Source: Massilia phosphatilytica (GTDB taxonomy: Bacteria > Pseudomonadota > Gammaproteobacteria > Burkholderiales > Burkholderiaceae_D). Taken from it: DNA of 64,000 nt. Below are positions 24,623 through 33,303 of the stretch, in pieces. The notes under the pieces are model-generated. The model was not told the DNA's origin. It made no database searches and saw only the letters and a list, made by a program, of their open reading frames with translations. A program made the position numbers and the translations under genes. The stretch lies in assembly GCF_002968015.1 (NCBI RefSeq), contig NZ_PUIP01000020.1:88484-152483 (forward strand), read 5' to 3'. Each line of letters opens with the position of its first letter. Position 1 is the first letter of the stretch.

Positions 24623-26058
24623 ACGCCGCGCTGCGGGATTTCCGCATGGTCTGGCGCGCGGCCGCGGCGCAGCGCGAGGCGCAGGCCGTCCGCACGCTGG
24701 CGATGGCGCTGGGCGCGGCGGCGTCGTGCGCCGTCATTTTCATCGCGGTGGGCGCGGTGAACGGCGGATTGGATGCGCTGCAGGCCCTGCGCCTGCTGGC
24801 CGGCTTTGCGATGCTGGTGCTGGTGCTCGTCTGGACGTTCCTGTTCGTGCCGGGTTCCATCCGCATGAATTCGCCCGTCAACGCGTGGCTGCTGCCGCGC
24901 CAGCGCCGCCGCCTGCTGCAGATGACGACGGCGTACTGGCTGTTCGCTTCGGTTGGCATGGCCTTTGGCCTCGACAAGTGGATCGCGTTGCCGGCCGTAG
25001 CCTTGTCCGTGCTCGGCCTCGCGCTGCTCACCGCCGGCAACAAGCATGTCGTGTTCGTTCTCGTCGTGGGCGGTAACTGGCCGTGGCTGGCGCACGTCGT
25101 CCTGCCGCCGGCGTGGGCCGATGCGGCCACCGGCCGCGTCGCCGCGCTCGTGCTGGGCATTGTCGTCGTCCCCATCGCGGTGTGGGCGTTGCGCTGGCTG
25201 TATCCGGCCCGCGGCGATGCCTATCTCGCGCGGCGCGCCGACCAGATCAAGCGCCTCGGCCGCTTCGACCAGTGCGGCGACGAGAAGCAGCCGGTGCCCG
25301 AGGGGCCGGCGGCGATGGGTAATCTGCCGTTCTACTTCGTCGCGCTGCGCTGCGACCTGAAACGCGCCGACCCCGCAGCCATGCTGATGCACGCGCTGGG
25401 CCCGGCCGCGCACTGGAGCGCGTGGATCGGCGGCCTCGTCACCGTGCTGTTCATGGGCGCCGTTGCCCGTCTCGTGTTCATCTGGTCGCACGCCGAGAGC
25501 CTGCAGCCGCTCATCGGCTGGATGACGACCGTCGGCCCGGCCCTGCTCGCGCTGACCATCGCGTTCAGCACGGCCCAGTACGGCCAGCAGATGCGCCGCA
25601 CGCAGGGCGAGCAGGCGTTATTGCGCCTGACGCCGCTGGCCGGCAATGCGGCCTTGCTGAACCGGCGCCTTGCCGGGCGCGTGCTGCGCCAGGCACTCGG
25701 CTGCTGGGCCGCGCTGACCGTCGTCGTGCTGGGCGTGTCGCTGCTGCTCGAAGCCGGTCCGGACGCGCTGCTGCGCCAGCTGGGCCTGTGCAGCCTGGCC
25801 GGCCAGGTGGCGATGATGGGCCTGTTGGGCGATTACGCGAACGGCACCGGCGGCTGGCACCTGATGCTGGGCCTGCGCGCCGGTGTGCTGGCCGCCGTGC
25901 AGGCGTTCCTCGCGGTCGGGCTGGGCCAGCTCACCGGCACGTCGCCGTGGCCGTGGCTGATCGAAATCTCGCTGGCCGTTTGCATCGTCCTGTTGCGGCT
26001 CGACTGGAAGCGCATGCTGGCCGCGCCGCCGGCCTTCCCGGCGGGCCGGCTGGCGTGA
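24619..26058 (+). CDS. ABC transporter permease-like membrane protein
   Basis: A 479-residue membrane protein with about ten hydrophobic segments, encoded directly after its ATPase (ATGA overlap). A hydrophilic stretch at about 200-240 divides two bundles. No close family is recognised; the position makes it the membrane partner of the GntR-controlled ATPase. A second, cysteine-containing cytosolic loop lies near residue 217. It converges with the gamma-glutamyltransferase gene 13 bases away. Confidence 0.8.
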   Translation: MNAALRDFRMVWRAAAAQREAQAVRTLAMALGAAASCAVIFIAVGAVNGGLDALQALRLLAGFAMLVLVLVWTFLFVPGSIRMNSPVNAWLLPRQRRRLLQMTTAYWLFASVGMAFGLDKWIALPAVALSVLGLALLTAGNKHVVFVLVVGGNWPWLAHVVLPPAWADAATGRVAALVLGIVVVPIAVWALRWLYPARGDAYLARRADQIKRLGRFDQCGDEKQPVPEGPAAMGNLPFYFVALRCDLKRADPAAMLMHALGPAAHWSAWIGGLVTVLFMGAVARLVFIWSHAESLQPLIGWMTTVGPALLALTIAFSTAQYGQQMRRTQGEQALLRLTPLAGNAALLNRRLAGRVLRQALGCWAALTVVVLGVSLLLEAGPDALLRQLGLCSLAGQVAMMGLLGDYANGTGGWHLMLGLRAGVLAAVQAFLAVGLGQLTGTSPWPWLIEISLAVCIVLLRLDWKRMLAAPPAFPAGRLA

Positions 26059-26071
26059 CCGGGGCGTTGGC

Positions 26072-27835
26072 TCAGTGCGCGCGCTTCTGCACGAGTGCCG
26101 TGCCGATGCCGTGGCGGTGGCCTTCGCTGACGGCCGTCACGGTGCCGTCGGGATTGAACACGATGGCGTTCGCGGCGCCGATTTCCTCGGGCCTCGCTTC
26201 CCACCTGTGGCCGAATTGTTCCAGCGCCTGGGCCTGCGGGGTGCCGGTAAAACCCGGTTCGATCGAGGTGTCTTTCGCGTTGCGCTGCGATAGCCGCGGC
26301 GCATCGATGGCCTGGTCCATAGTCATGCCGAGGTCGATGTAGTTGACGATCGTCTGCAGCACCGTCGTGATGATCGTGGCGCCGCCCGGGCTGCCGATGG
26401 TGAAGGCGGGCTTGCCGTCCTTGAAGGCGATCGTCGGCGCCATGCTGCTGCGCGGGCGCTTGCCGGCTTCGGGGATGTTCGGTGCCGGACCGGTGAAATC
26501 GAAGTCCGTCATCTCGTTATTCAGCAGGAAGCCGTAGCCCGGCACGACGATGCCGCTGCCGCCCCACGACTCGATCGTGAACGTGTAGGCCACGACGTTG
26601 CCCCATTTGTCCGACACCGTCAGGTGCGTCGTGTGCGTGCCTTCTTTCATGATCATGTCCTGCTGCGGACGCAGCGGGAAGCTCTTGTCGTTCTCGTACA
26701 GGAAAGCGTCGCCGGCCGGGACGATGCCGGCCGCGCGGTCCGGCCGGATCAGCGAGCGGCGCTGCGCCGCGAACTGCTTCGACAGCATGCCTTCGATGGG
26801 CGCGTCGACGTATTCCGGGTCGCCCAGGTAGGCATTGCGGTCGGCGAACGCGAGGCGGCTCGCTTCCAGGTACAGGTGCTCGACGTTCGCGCGCGGCATC
26901 GCCTTCAGGTCGAAGCCTTCCAGGATGTTCAGCGCCTCGGCCACCGTCACGCCGCCGCTGCTGGGCGGCGGCATGCCGTAGATGTCGTAGCCGCGGTAGG
27001 TGGAGCGGATCGGCTGGCGGATGCGCGCCTCGTAGTTGGCGAGGTCCGCGAGGCTCATCGTGCCGGGACGGACCTGGACACCGGCCGTGACGGGCGGGCG
27101 GTTGACGGCGGCGAGGACGGCCTGCGCCAGCGGGCCTTCGTAGAACACCTTGTAGCCTTTCGCGGCCAGCTCGCGGTAGGCCTTGGCGAGGTCCGGGTTT
27201 TTCACGATGGTGCCGGTCGGGAGGGCCTTGCCGTTCTTGAGATACAGCTTGCTCGTCGTCTCGAACATCCCGAATTTCTTCTCGTTCTCGACGATCAGGC
27301 CGTGCATCGTGTCGCTGACAGGGAAGCCTTTCGTCGCGACCTGGATCGCGGGCGCCAGCACCTGCTTGAACGACATCGTGCCGTAGCGCTCCAGCGCTTC
27401 GTGCCAGCCGCGCACGGTGCCCGGCACGCCGACCGACGCGCCGCTGGCGACGGCCGTGTCGAAATCCATCGCCTTGCCGTTCTCCAGGAAGACGTTGGGG
27501 CTGAACGAAGCAGGTGCCGTCTCGCGGTGGTCGATCGTGACGACGCGCTTGTCCCTGGCGAGGTACACGACCATGAAACCGCCGCCGCCGATGCCGCAGC
27601 TGAACGGATCGGTGACGCCCAGCGTGGCCGCCGCCGCGACGGCCGCGTCGATGGCATTGCCGCCCTTGTTGAGAATCGCGAGCGCGGAGGCCGATGCCTT
27701 TTCGCTGATCGTGGCGACCGCGCCGCCGGTGCCCGTCGCGACCGGGGTCTTGGCGAGCGCGAGCGGCGGTGTCAGGACGATGGAGAGGATCAGGCCGCAG
27801 GCGAGGGTTTTGACAGAAGGGGTCAAAGTGGTCAT
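26072..27835 (-). CDS. ggt: Gamma-glutamyltransferase (gamma-glutamyl transpeptidase)
   Basis: A 587-residue Ntn-hydrolase precursor with a signal peptide (about 1-28). It self-cleaves to a large and a small subunit; the nucleophile is Thr402, first Thr of TTHLTV, preceded by the usual KEGTH. Other family markers are GGNAIDAAVAAAATLGVTDP, GIGGGGFMVVY, the substrate Arg in DHRETAP (about 102-108), PPPSSGG and GSPGGATIITTVLQ. It hydrolyses glutathione and other gamma-glutamyl compounds in the periplasm. The start overlaps the stop of an upstream lipoprotein gene (ATGA), so the two are cotranscribed. Confidence 0.96.
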   Translation of the reverse strand: MTTLTPSVKTLACGLILSIVLTPPLALAKTPVATGTGGAVATISEKASASALAILNKGGNAIDAAVAAAATLGVTDPFSCGIGGGGFMVVYLARDKRVVTIDHRETAPASFSPNVFLENGKAMDFDTAVASGASVGVPGTVRGWHEALERYGTMSFKQVLAPAIQVATKGFPVSDTMHGLIVENEKKFGMFETTSKLYLKNGKALPTGTIVKNPDLAKAYRELAAKGYKVFYEGPLAQAVLAAVNRPPVTAGVQVRPGTMSLADLANYEARIRQPIRSTYRGYDIYGMPPPSSGGVTVAEALNILEGFDLKAMPRANVEHLYLEASRLAFADRNAYLGDPEYVDAPIEGMLSKQFAAQRRSLIRPDRAAGIVPAGDAFLYENDKSFPLRPQQDMIMKEGTHTTHLTVSDKWGNVVAYTFTIESWGGSGIVVPGYGFLLNNEMTDFDFTGPAPNIPEAGKRPRSSMAPTIAFKDGKPAFTIGSPGGATIITTVLQTIVNYIDLGMTMDQAIDAPRLSQRNAKDTSIEPGFTGTPQAQALEQFGHRWEARPEEIGAANAIVFNPDGTVTAVSEGHRHGIGTALVQKRAH

Positions 27836-28236
27836 TTGGCGGAAATCTTGAGCGTGACGGGAATGATGTCGCTGGGGCGCAGCGTGCCGGCCGCGCGCGC
27901 GGGCGGGATCGCGGACGTGTCGAGCGTGATGCGCGCCCCGTGCAGCGCCGCGGGCGTCGCGGTCGGCTGGTCGGGACCGAGCGTGAATTCTTCGACGCCG
28001 GCCGGGCCGTCGATGAGGAAGCGGAAGATCAGCCGCCCGGCCCAGACGCAGCGCGTGTTCGCGGGGCAGCGGCTGTCGCTGTAACTGTCGTACGTGAGGA
28101 CGGCGCCGCGCGCCAGCACGACGCTTTGCTCGGGCCGCAGCGGATACACGGCGTCCTGTAGCGGAGGGGCGGCGCAGCCGGCCAGGATCGGCATCGACAC
28201 GGCCGCCACGACGGCGGCCAGGGACGGCAGTTTCAT
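27832..28236 (-). CDS. Small lipoprotein of unknown function
   Basis: A 134-residue protein with a lipoprotein signal peptide and lipobox LAGC (Cys21). The mature part contains DSRCPANTRCVWAGRL (about 54-69), a two-cysteine motif I recall from other small exported proteins of unknown function. It is the first gene of a two-gene operon with gamma-glutamyltransferase, coupled by ATGA. A role beside that enzyme in the periplasm is suggested only by linkage. The ATG at 28236 is chosen because it gives the lipoprotein signal directly; an ATG at 28269 would add 11 residues in front. Confidence 0.75.
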   Translation of the reverse strand: MKLPSLAAVVAAVSMPILAGCAAPPLQDAVYPLRPEQSVVLARGAVLTYDSYSDSRCPANTRCVWAGRLIFRFLIDGPAGVEEFTLGPDQPTATPAALHGARITLDTSAIPPARAAGTLRPSDIIPVTLKISAK

Positions 28237-28315
28237 GGAACGTCCGGTTGTTGGTGTGAAACCAATCATAGCAAACTCGCCAGCCTGAGCCGGCGCGCTT
28301 GCCGTTCAGCGGCAC

Positions 28316-28912
28316 TCAACTGAGTGGATAGCGCTGGAACACCGGCAGTGCTTCCGCTTGCGCGGTCCAGGCAGCCAGGCGCGGGAAATCATCCGGCGTG
28401 GCGATCTGCGCCACGTTCAACTGGACGAACGACCATGTGACGGCGGCCGTGACGGCGGCCTGGTCGAGGGCGTCGATGTCGAACGCGTCCGTCTCGGCTT
28501 CCAGCAGCCTGAGCGCCGCCAGCAATTGCTGCTGCACGCGGTCGAGCCACGGCTGGTGCTGCTTTTCCTGCGGCCGCAGCGAGTACTCGTAGACGATCTG
28601 CGCCGTCTTTTCGCACGCCGCCAGTGCCGGGCCGACGGCACGCAGTACCTTGGCCCGCGCGGCCGGGGCGGCGGGGAGCAGGGAGCGGCCGACCAGGGCA
28701 TCGCCGTACTCGAGGATCAGCGTGGAATCGATCAGGAAGGACCCGTCGTCCAGTACGAGCGTGGGCGCTTTGACGGTCGGGTTGATGGCGGCGAACGCGT
28801 CGAAGTTGCGGAAGACGGACAGCGCCTTGTGTTCGAACGGAATGTCGAGCAGGTCGAACGAGATGGCGACGCGGCGGACGAAGGGCGAATCAAGCATGCC
28901 GATGAGTTGCAT
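28316..28912 (-). CDS. Glutathione S-transferase family protein
   Basis: A 198-residue GST: N-terminal thioredoxin-like domain (about 1-75) with GMLDSPFVRRVAIS at the glutathione site, where the Ser of DSP is the likely catalytic residue, VKAPTLVLDDG (cis-Pro region) and IDSTLILEY; C-terminal helical domain to residue 198. AGGAGA lies five bases before the ATG, which fixes the start; a longer in-frame version beginning MEDHRNP is less likely. It stands alone next to a divergent membrane acyltransferase gene. Confidence 0.88.
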   Translation of the reverse strand: MQLIGMLDSPFVRRVAISFDLLDIPFEHKALSVFRNFDAFAAINPTVKAPTLVLDDGSFLIDSTLILEYGDALVGRSLLPAAPAARAKVLRAVGPALAACEKTAQIVYEYSLRPQEKQHQPWLDRVQQQLLAALRLLEAETDAFDIDALDQAAVTAAVTWSFVQLNVAQIATPDDFPRLAAWTAQAEALPVFQRYPLS

Positions 28913-29041
28913 GAAATCTCCTGTGGGGTTGCGATGGTCTTCCATTCTATTTCCTTCCGAGCAATGATGTGCGTTATGCATCATGACTTGACGGCAGGGC
29001 GTCTGCGGCGCATATTTGAAATCGATTTCATAGATGGAGGA

Positions 29042-30184
29042 ATGATGGGCAAGCCGGAACTTTCCACACCGCGCGTGGTCGCCATCGACCTGCTGCGCGG
29101 CCTTGCCGTGATGGGCATGATCATGGTCGCGTACGCGGGCACCTGGGACCGCCGCTTCACGTTCCTGACGCATGCCGACTGGCGCGGCTTCGCCATCGCC
29201 GACATGATCTTTCCCGCCTTCCTGTTCTGCGCGGGCGCGGCGCTGCCGTATGCGCTCGCGCGGCGCGCGGGGCAGGGCAGGACGGCCCTCGTCGGCCACG
29301 TGCTGCGCCGCTCGGCCGTACTCGTCGCGCTCGGCGTCCTGTTGAACCTGCTGCCGGGTTTCGATGTCGCCCACGTCCGCCTGCCGGGCATCCTGCAACG
29401 CATCGGGCTGTGCTATGCCATCGTGGGCACGGGATGCGTGCTCGCATTGCGGCGCGATGGCTTGCGCGTGGCCGTGCCGGTGGCAGCCAGCGTCGCGCTG
29501 CTGGTGGGCTATGCCGCGCTGCTGCTCGCGTGGGACGCGCCCGGCTGCGGGCGCGGCTGCTTCGATTCCATGCACTCGCTGCCGGCCGTCGTCGACCGTG
29601 CCGTATTCGGCGTCGCGCACCTGTGGCCGTGGGGCAGGACCGGCGACGTCGTCACCTTCGATCCGGAGGGCCTCGTGTCCACCCTGGGCGCGCTCGTCAA
29701 CGTCTTGTTCGGCGTGACCGCGTCCCTGCTGTTGATGCGGTCGCACAAGCGCGCCACGTTGACGGTCCTCGCCATCGCCGGCGTGGCCTGCCTGCTGGGC
29801 GGCTTCCTGCTCGATCCGCTCGTCCCGGTGGTGAAAAAGCTGTGGACGCCCAGCTTTGCCCTCGTGTCCGGCGGGTTCACAGTGCTGTCGCTGCTCGTCC
29901 TCATGCACCTCGTGCCGCCCGGCCAGGCCGCGCCCGCGTGGACCCGGCCGGTGCTCGCGTTCGGCACCAATGCGACGCTGGCCTTCGTCGGCATCACGCT
30001 GATCGATACGCTGATGCAGTTGCCGCTCGGCGCGGGCAGCGGGCACGACCTGCTGGCCGCGTGGCTGGCGCACGCGATTCCCGAGGCGCGGGTGGCATCG
30101 GCCGCGTATTCGGCCCTGCTGCTGCTCGTGCTCGGGGCGGGGCTGTGGCAGCTGTTCAAGAGGCGCATCGTCATCCGGATCTGA
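29042..30184 (+). CDS. NagX/HGSNAT-type membrane acyltransferase family protein (DUF5009-like)
   Basis: A 380-residue polytopic protein with about ten hydrophobic segments. It shows the family start RVVAIDLLRGLAVMGMIMV, ADMIFPAFLFCAGAALPYAL and the LPGILQRIGLCY motif (about 115-126) of the heparan-alpha-glucosaminide N-acetyltransferase-like group, bacterial NagX. Members are thought to act on amino sugars at the inner membrane. GGAGG precedes the ATG; a second ATG follows directly. The sugar genes usually linked to nagX are absent here, so the physiological substrate is open. Confidence 0.85.
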   Translation: MMGKPELSTPRVVAIDLLRGLAVMGMIMVAYAGTWDRRFTFLTHADWRGFAIADMIFPAFLFCAGAALPYALARRAGQGRTALVGHVLRRSAVLVALGVLLNLLPGFDVAHVRLPGILQRIGLCYAIVGTGCVLALRRDGLRVAVPVAASVALLVGYAALLLAWDAPGCGRGCFDSMHSLPAVVDRAVFGVAHLWPWGRTGDVVTFDPEGLVSTLGALVNVLFGVTASLLLMRSHKRATLTVLAIAGVACLLGGFLLDPLVPVVKKLWTPSFALVSGGFTVLSLLVLMHLVPPGQAAPAWTRPVLAFGTNATLAFVGITLIDTLMQLPLGAGSGHDLLAAWLAHAIPEARVASAAYSALLLLVLGAGLWQLFKRRIVIRI

Positions 30185-30225
30185 AGTATGCTAGCGCTCA
30201 TCTCAACCGGATGGGAGACGGCACG

Positions 30226-31110
30226 ATGGCGCGTTTGACCGCAGCGGATTTCGACCCCGAGGTACTGAAACTGTTCGACGGCTATGTGCATGGCCGCGTA
30301 TCGCGCCGCGATTTCCTGTCGCGTGCCGGCCGCTATGCCGCCGGCGGCGCGACGGCCGCCACGTTGCTGGCGCAACTGTCGCCATCGTTCGCCGCGCCGC
30401 TCGTCGCCCCTGCGGACGCGCGCCTGAAGACGCGCTACGTCGACTTCCCGTCGCCACAGGGCTACGGCAAGGTGCATGGCTACCTCGCCGAGCCGGCCAA
30501 TGCCAAGGGCAAGTTGCCGACGATCCTCGTCGTCCACGAAAACCGCGGCCTGAATCCGCACATCGAAGACATCGCACGCCGCGTCGCGCTCGAAGGCTAT
30601 GTCGCGTTCGCGCCGGACGCGCTGTACCCGCTGGGCGGCTATCCCGGCGACGAGGACAAGGCGCGGGAATTGTTTCCGAAGCTGGACCAGGCCAAGACGC
30701 GTGCCGACTTCAGCGCCGCCGCCCGCGCGCTGGCGGCGCTGCCGCAGGGCACGGGCAAGGTCGGCGTGGTGGGCTTCTGCTACGGCGGCGGCATCGCCAA
30801 CTATCTCGCGACGCAGTTGCCGGACCTGGCCGCCGCCGTGCCGTTCTACGGCACGCAGCCGCCGGCGGCGGACGTCGCCCGCATCCGCGCACCGCTGCTG
30901 ATCCACGACGCCGGCAAGGACGAACGCATCCTGGCCGGCTGGCCCGCGTACGAAGCCGCGCTGAAGGCGAACCACGTCGACTATCAACACCACGTCTACC
31001 CGGGCGTGGAGCACGGTTTCAACAACGACACGACGCCGCGCTACGACGAGGCGGGCGCCAAGCTGGCGTGGGGCAGGACGATGGCGTTCTTCAACGCGAA
31101 GCTGGGATAA
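30226..31110 (+). CDS. Tat-exported dienelactone hydrolase family protein
   Basis: A 294-residue alpha/beta hydrolase. A twin-arginine signal (SRRDFLSRAG, about residues 25-34) precedes a hydrophobic stretch and likely cleavage near residue 57, so the folded enzyme is exported to the periplasm. The hydrolase domain has the nucleophile Cys185 in GFCYGGG, Asp232 and His263 (VEHGFN), the Cys-Asp-His triad of dienelactone hydrolases. The ATG at 30226 is preferred because GGGAGA lies seven bases upstream; an in-frame ATG at 30211 is possible. It ends directly before the nucleotidyltransferase gene. Confidence 0.9.
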   Translation: MARLTAADFDPEVLKLFDGYVHGRVSRRDFLSRAGRYAAGGATAATLLAQLSPSFAAPLVAPADARLKTRYVDFPSPQGYGKVHGYLAEPANAKGKLPTILVVHENRGLNPHIEDIARRVALEGYVAFAPDALYPLGGYPGDEDKARELFPKLDQAKTRADFSAAARALAALPQGTGKVGVVGFCYGGGIANYLATQLPDLAAAVPFYGTQPPAADVARIRAPLLIHDAGKDERILAGWPAYEAALKANHVDYQHHVYPGVEHGFNNDTTPRYDEAGAKLAWGRTMAFFNAKLG

Positions 31111-31689
31111 GTGGACCGGTCGGCCGCACTGCGGACCCTGATCGCGTCCGACCGGCAGCGCATGCGCGTGCTCGGCGTCGTGCGCGACCTCGGCCTGCCC
31201 GATTGCTGGGTCGCGGCCGGGTTCGTGCGCAACTGCGTGTGGGATCATCTGCATGGGCGTGCGGTGTCGCCGCTGCAGGGGGATATCGACGTGATCTGGT
31301 TCGAGCCGACGGCATGCGATGCGGCGCGCGATGCCGGCCTGGAGACTGCGTTGCGGGACCGGGACGGCACGCTCGCGTGGTCCGTCAAGAACCAGGCGCG
31401 CATGCACGGACGCAACGGCGACGCACCGTACCGCTCCGCCACGGATGCGATGCGGCATTGGCCGGAGACGGCGACGGCCGTCGGCGTCCGCCTGGATGCG
31501 CGGGGCGGGATCGAGGTCGCGGCGCCTTTCGGGCTGGACGATCTGTTCGACCTGGTCGTCCGGCCGACCCAACGTTTCATCGCCGAAAAACACACCATTT
31601 ATCTGGAGCGCGTACTTTCCAAGCAGTGGGAACAGACCTGGCCGAGCCTGCAGATCCAAAATTCGGGGTCAGAGCACATTTTTTCGTAA
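31111..31689 (+). CDS. Nucleotidyltransferase family protein (NTP_transf_6-like)
   Basis: A 192-residue protein of the PF06042-type nucleotidyltransferase group: GFVRNCVWD (about 37-45) and the metal-binding DIDVIWF (Asp58, Asp60). The conserved C-terminal part (RFIAEKHTIYLERVLSKQW...WPSL) is present, so the domain looks complete. The start is a GTG that abuts the upstream TAA. The last ten or so residues (from Gln after LQI) are encoded by the inverted-repeat element that begins at 31659, so the original C-terminus has probably been replaced. Function of this family is not established. Confidence 0.82.
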   Translation: MDRSAALRTLIASDRQRMRVLGVVRDLGLPDCWVAAGFVRNCVWDHLHGRAVSPLQGDIDVIWFEPTACDAARDAGLETALRDRDGTLAWSVKNQARMHGRNGDAPYRSATDAMRHWPETATAVGVRLDARGGIEVAAPFGLDDLFDLVVRPTQRFIAEKHTIYLERVLSKQWEQTWPSLQIQNSGSEHIFS

Positions 31690-31887
31690 ATTCGGGGTCA
31701 GAGCACTTTTTAGGGCAATGACTCCGGAGTATCTATTGGCGACAGGCCGACGGGCTGCTAGCGCAGACGCAGGCGCTGAATTTGCCATAGGCAATCTGAA
31801 TATGACTAACGCGATATCCCAGAACTATTGATCGGGAATGTGCTCTGACCCCGAATTTTTGTGAAAACGTGCTCTGACCCCGAAGTT
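31659..31887. repeat. Inverted-repeat element with paired 19-base repeats in each arm
   Basis: The 19-base unit AAATTCGGGGTCAGAGCAC occurs at 31659-31677 and 31688-31706, and its inverse at 31840-31858 (exact) and 31869-31887 (one mismatch). In both arms the two copies start 29 bases apart, with T-rich 10-base spacers. The 133-base centre is poorer in GC than flanking DNA and has no credible ORF. The arrangement resembles short non-autonomous elements or REP-type repeats mobilised by a transposase encoded elsewhere. I recall similar GGGGTCAGAGC repeats around REP-associated transposases, but cannot confirm it here. Confidence 0.85.
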
Positions 31888-31912
31888 GTGACCTCGGTTT
31901 TGGGCAATTGTT

Positions 31913-31945
31913 TAGGTAAAACAAAAGGCACCCGAAGGTGCCTTT
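31913..31945 (-). terminator. Intrinsic terminator of rpoH
   Basis: On the minus strand AAAGGCACC, a TTCG tetraloop and GGTGCCTTT (31945 down to 31924) are followed by a T-rich run. It lies 22 bases past the rpoH stop. A classical Rho-independent terminator. Confidence 0.88.
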
Positions 31946-31966
31946 GTGGGTGGCTGACAGGTTGGC

Positions 31967-32857
<891 letters not shown>

Positions 32858-33303
32858 AGTCACTCCCTCGTAGATAAAACTGCTGCATCGTCTCGCCATC
32901 TCCAGAGCCCCGAAGGCGCAGCTGGCTGGCTTGTTGTCGGGATGCTGACGGTGCTATCAAAACCATTTCCCGCGATAGTCTGACGTAATATTAGCACTCT
33001 CTTGAGGTGAGTGCTAGGCGCCACCATATCCCTTACGACGGGTTTAAGTTTCATTAAAGTATTGCCCGCAGGAATCAAAAAAACGGTTCGATTCAACTGT
33101 AGAGCAGGTGCGAACGATTCAGTTGACGCGGCTCAAATGTGACACTCGTAACGTTTGAAATCGGTAGAAGACAGGTTAGGCGACACGTGCTGCGCTTTCT
33201 GTTTGCTGGCGCACGTTGCCATGTAGGTGGATGCCTCGCGTCCGCTGCCGGATTTGACTGGCCAGCAGCGGACGGGTTCACGGGACGGGGAAGAAAAGAA
33301 GGC
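32858..33303. other. 446-base intergenic region between ftsX and rpoH
   Basis: No gene is supported here. It holds the rpoH ribosome binding site, a leader of about 130 bases, the CIRCE element (32991-33017) and, nearer ftsX, a 9-bp stem (33239-33247 with 33266-33274, loop 18) that could end or stabilise the ftsX transcript. A TAATAT at about 32987-32992 (minus strand) is a possible -10 of rpoH just downstream of CIRCE, but no clear -35 accompanies it. Confidence 0.6.
32991..33017 (-). promoter_or_regulatory. CIRCE element (HrcA operator) upstream of rpoH
   Basis: TTAGCACTC (32991-32999), nine bases, GAGTGCTAG (33009-33017): 17 of the 18 bases of the CIRCE consensus TTAGCACTC-N9-GAGTGCTAA. 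It lies 134 bases before the rpoH start codon. CIRCE binds the repressor HrcA; control of rpoH by HrcA has been predicted for betaproteobacteria. Confidence 0.88.

Noticed and set aside
23896..26058. Apparent 720-residue protein ending in the GntR-linked permease
   Set aside because: The first third is the permease frame continued out of frame through the ATPase gene; the true start is the ATG at 24619 overlapping the ATPase stop.
29410..31110. Apparent 566-residue fusion before the dienelactone hydrolase
   Set aside because: The N-terminal part is a shadow of the NagX-like gene; the hydrolase has its own Tat signal and ribosome binding site at 30226.
31659..31887. CRISPR array
   Set aside because: Only four repeat copies, half of them inverted, with 10-base spacers; this is an inverted-repeat element, not a CRISPR.
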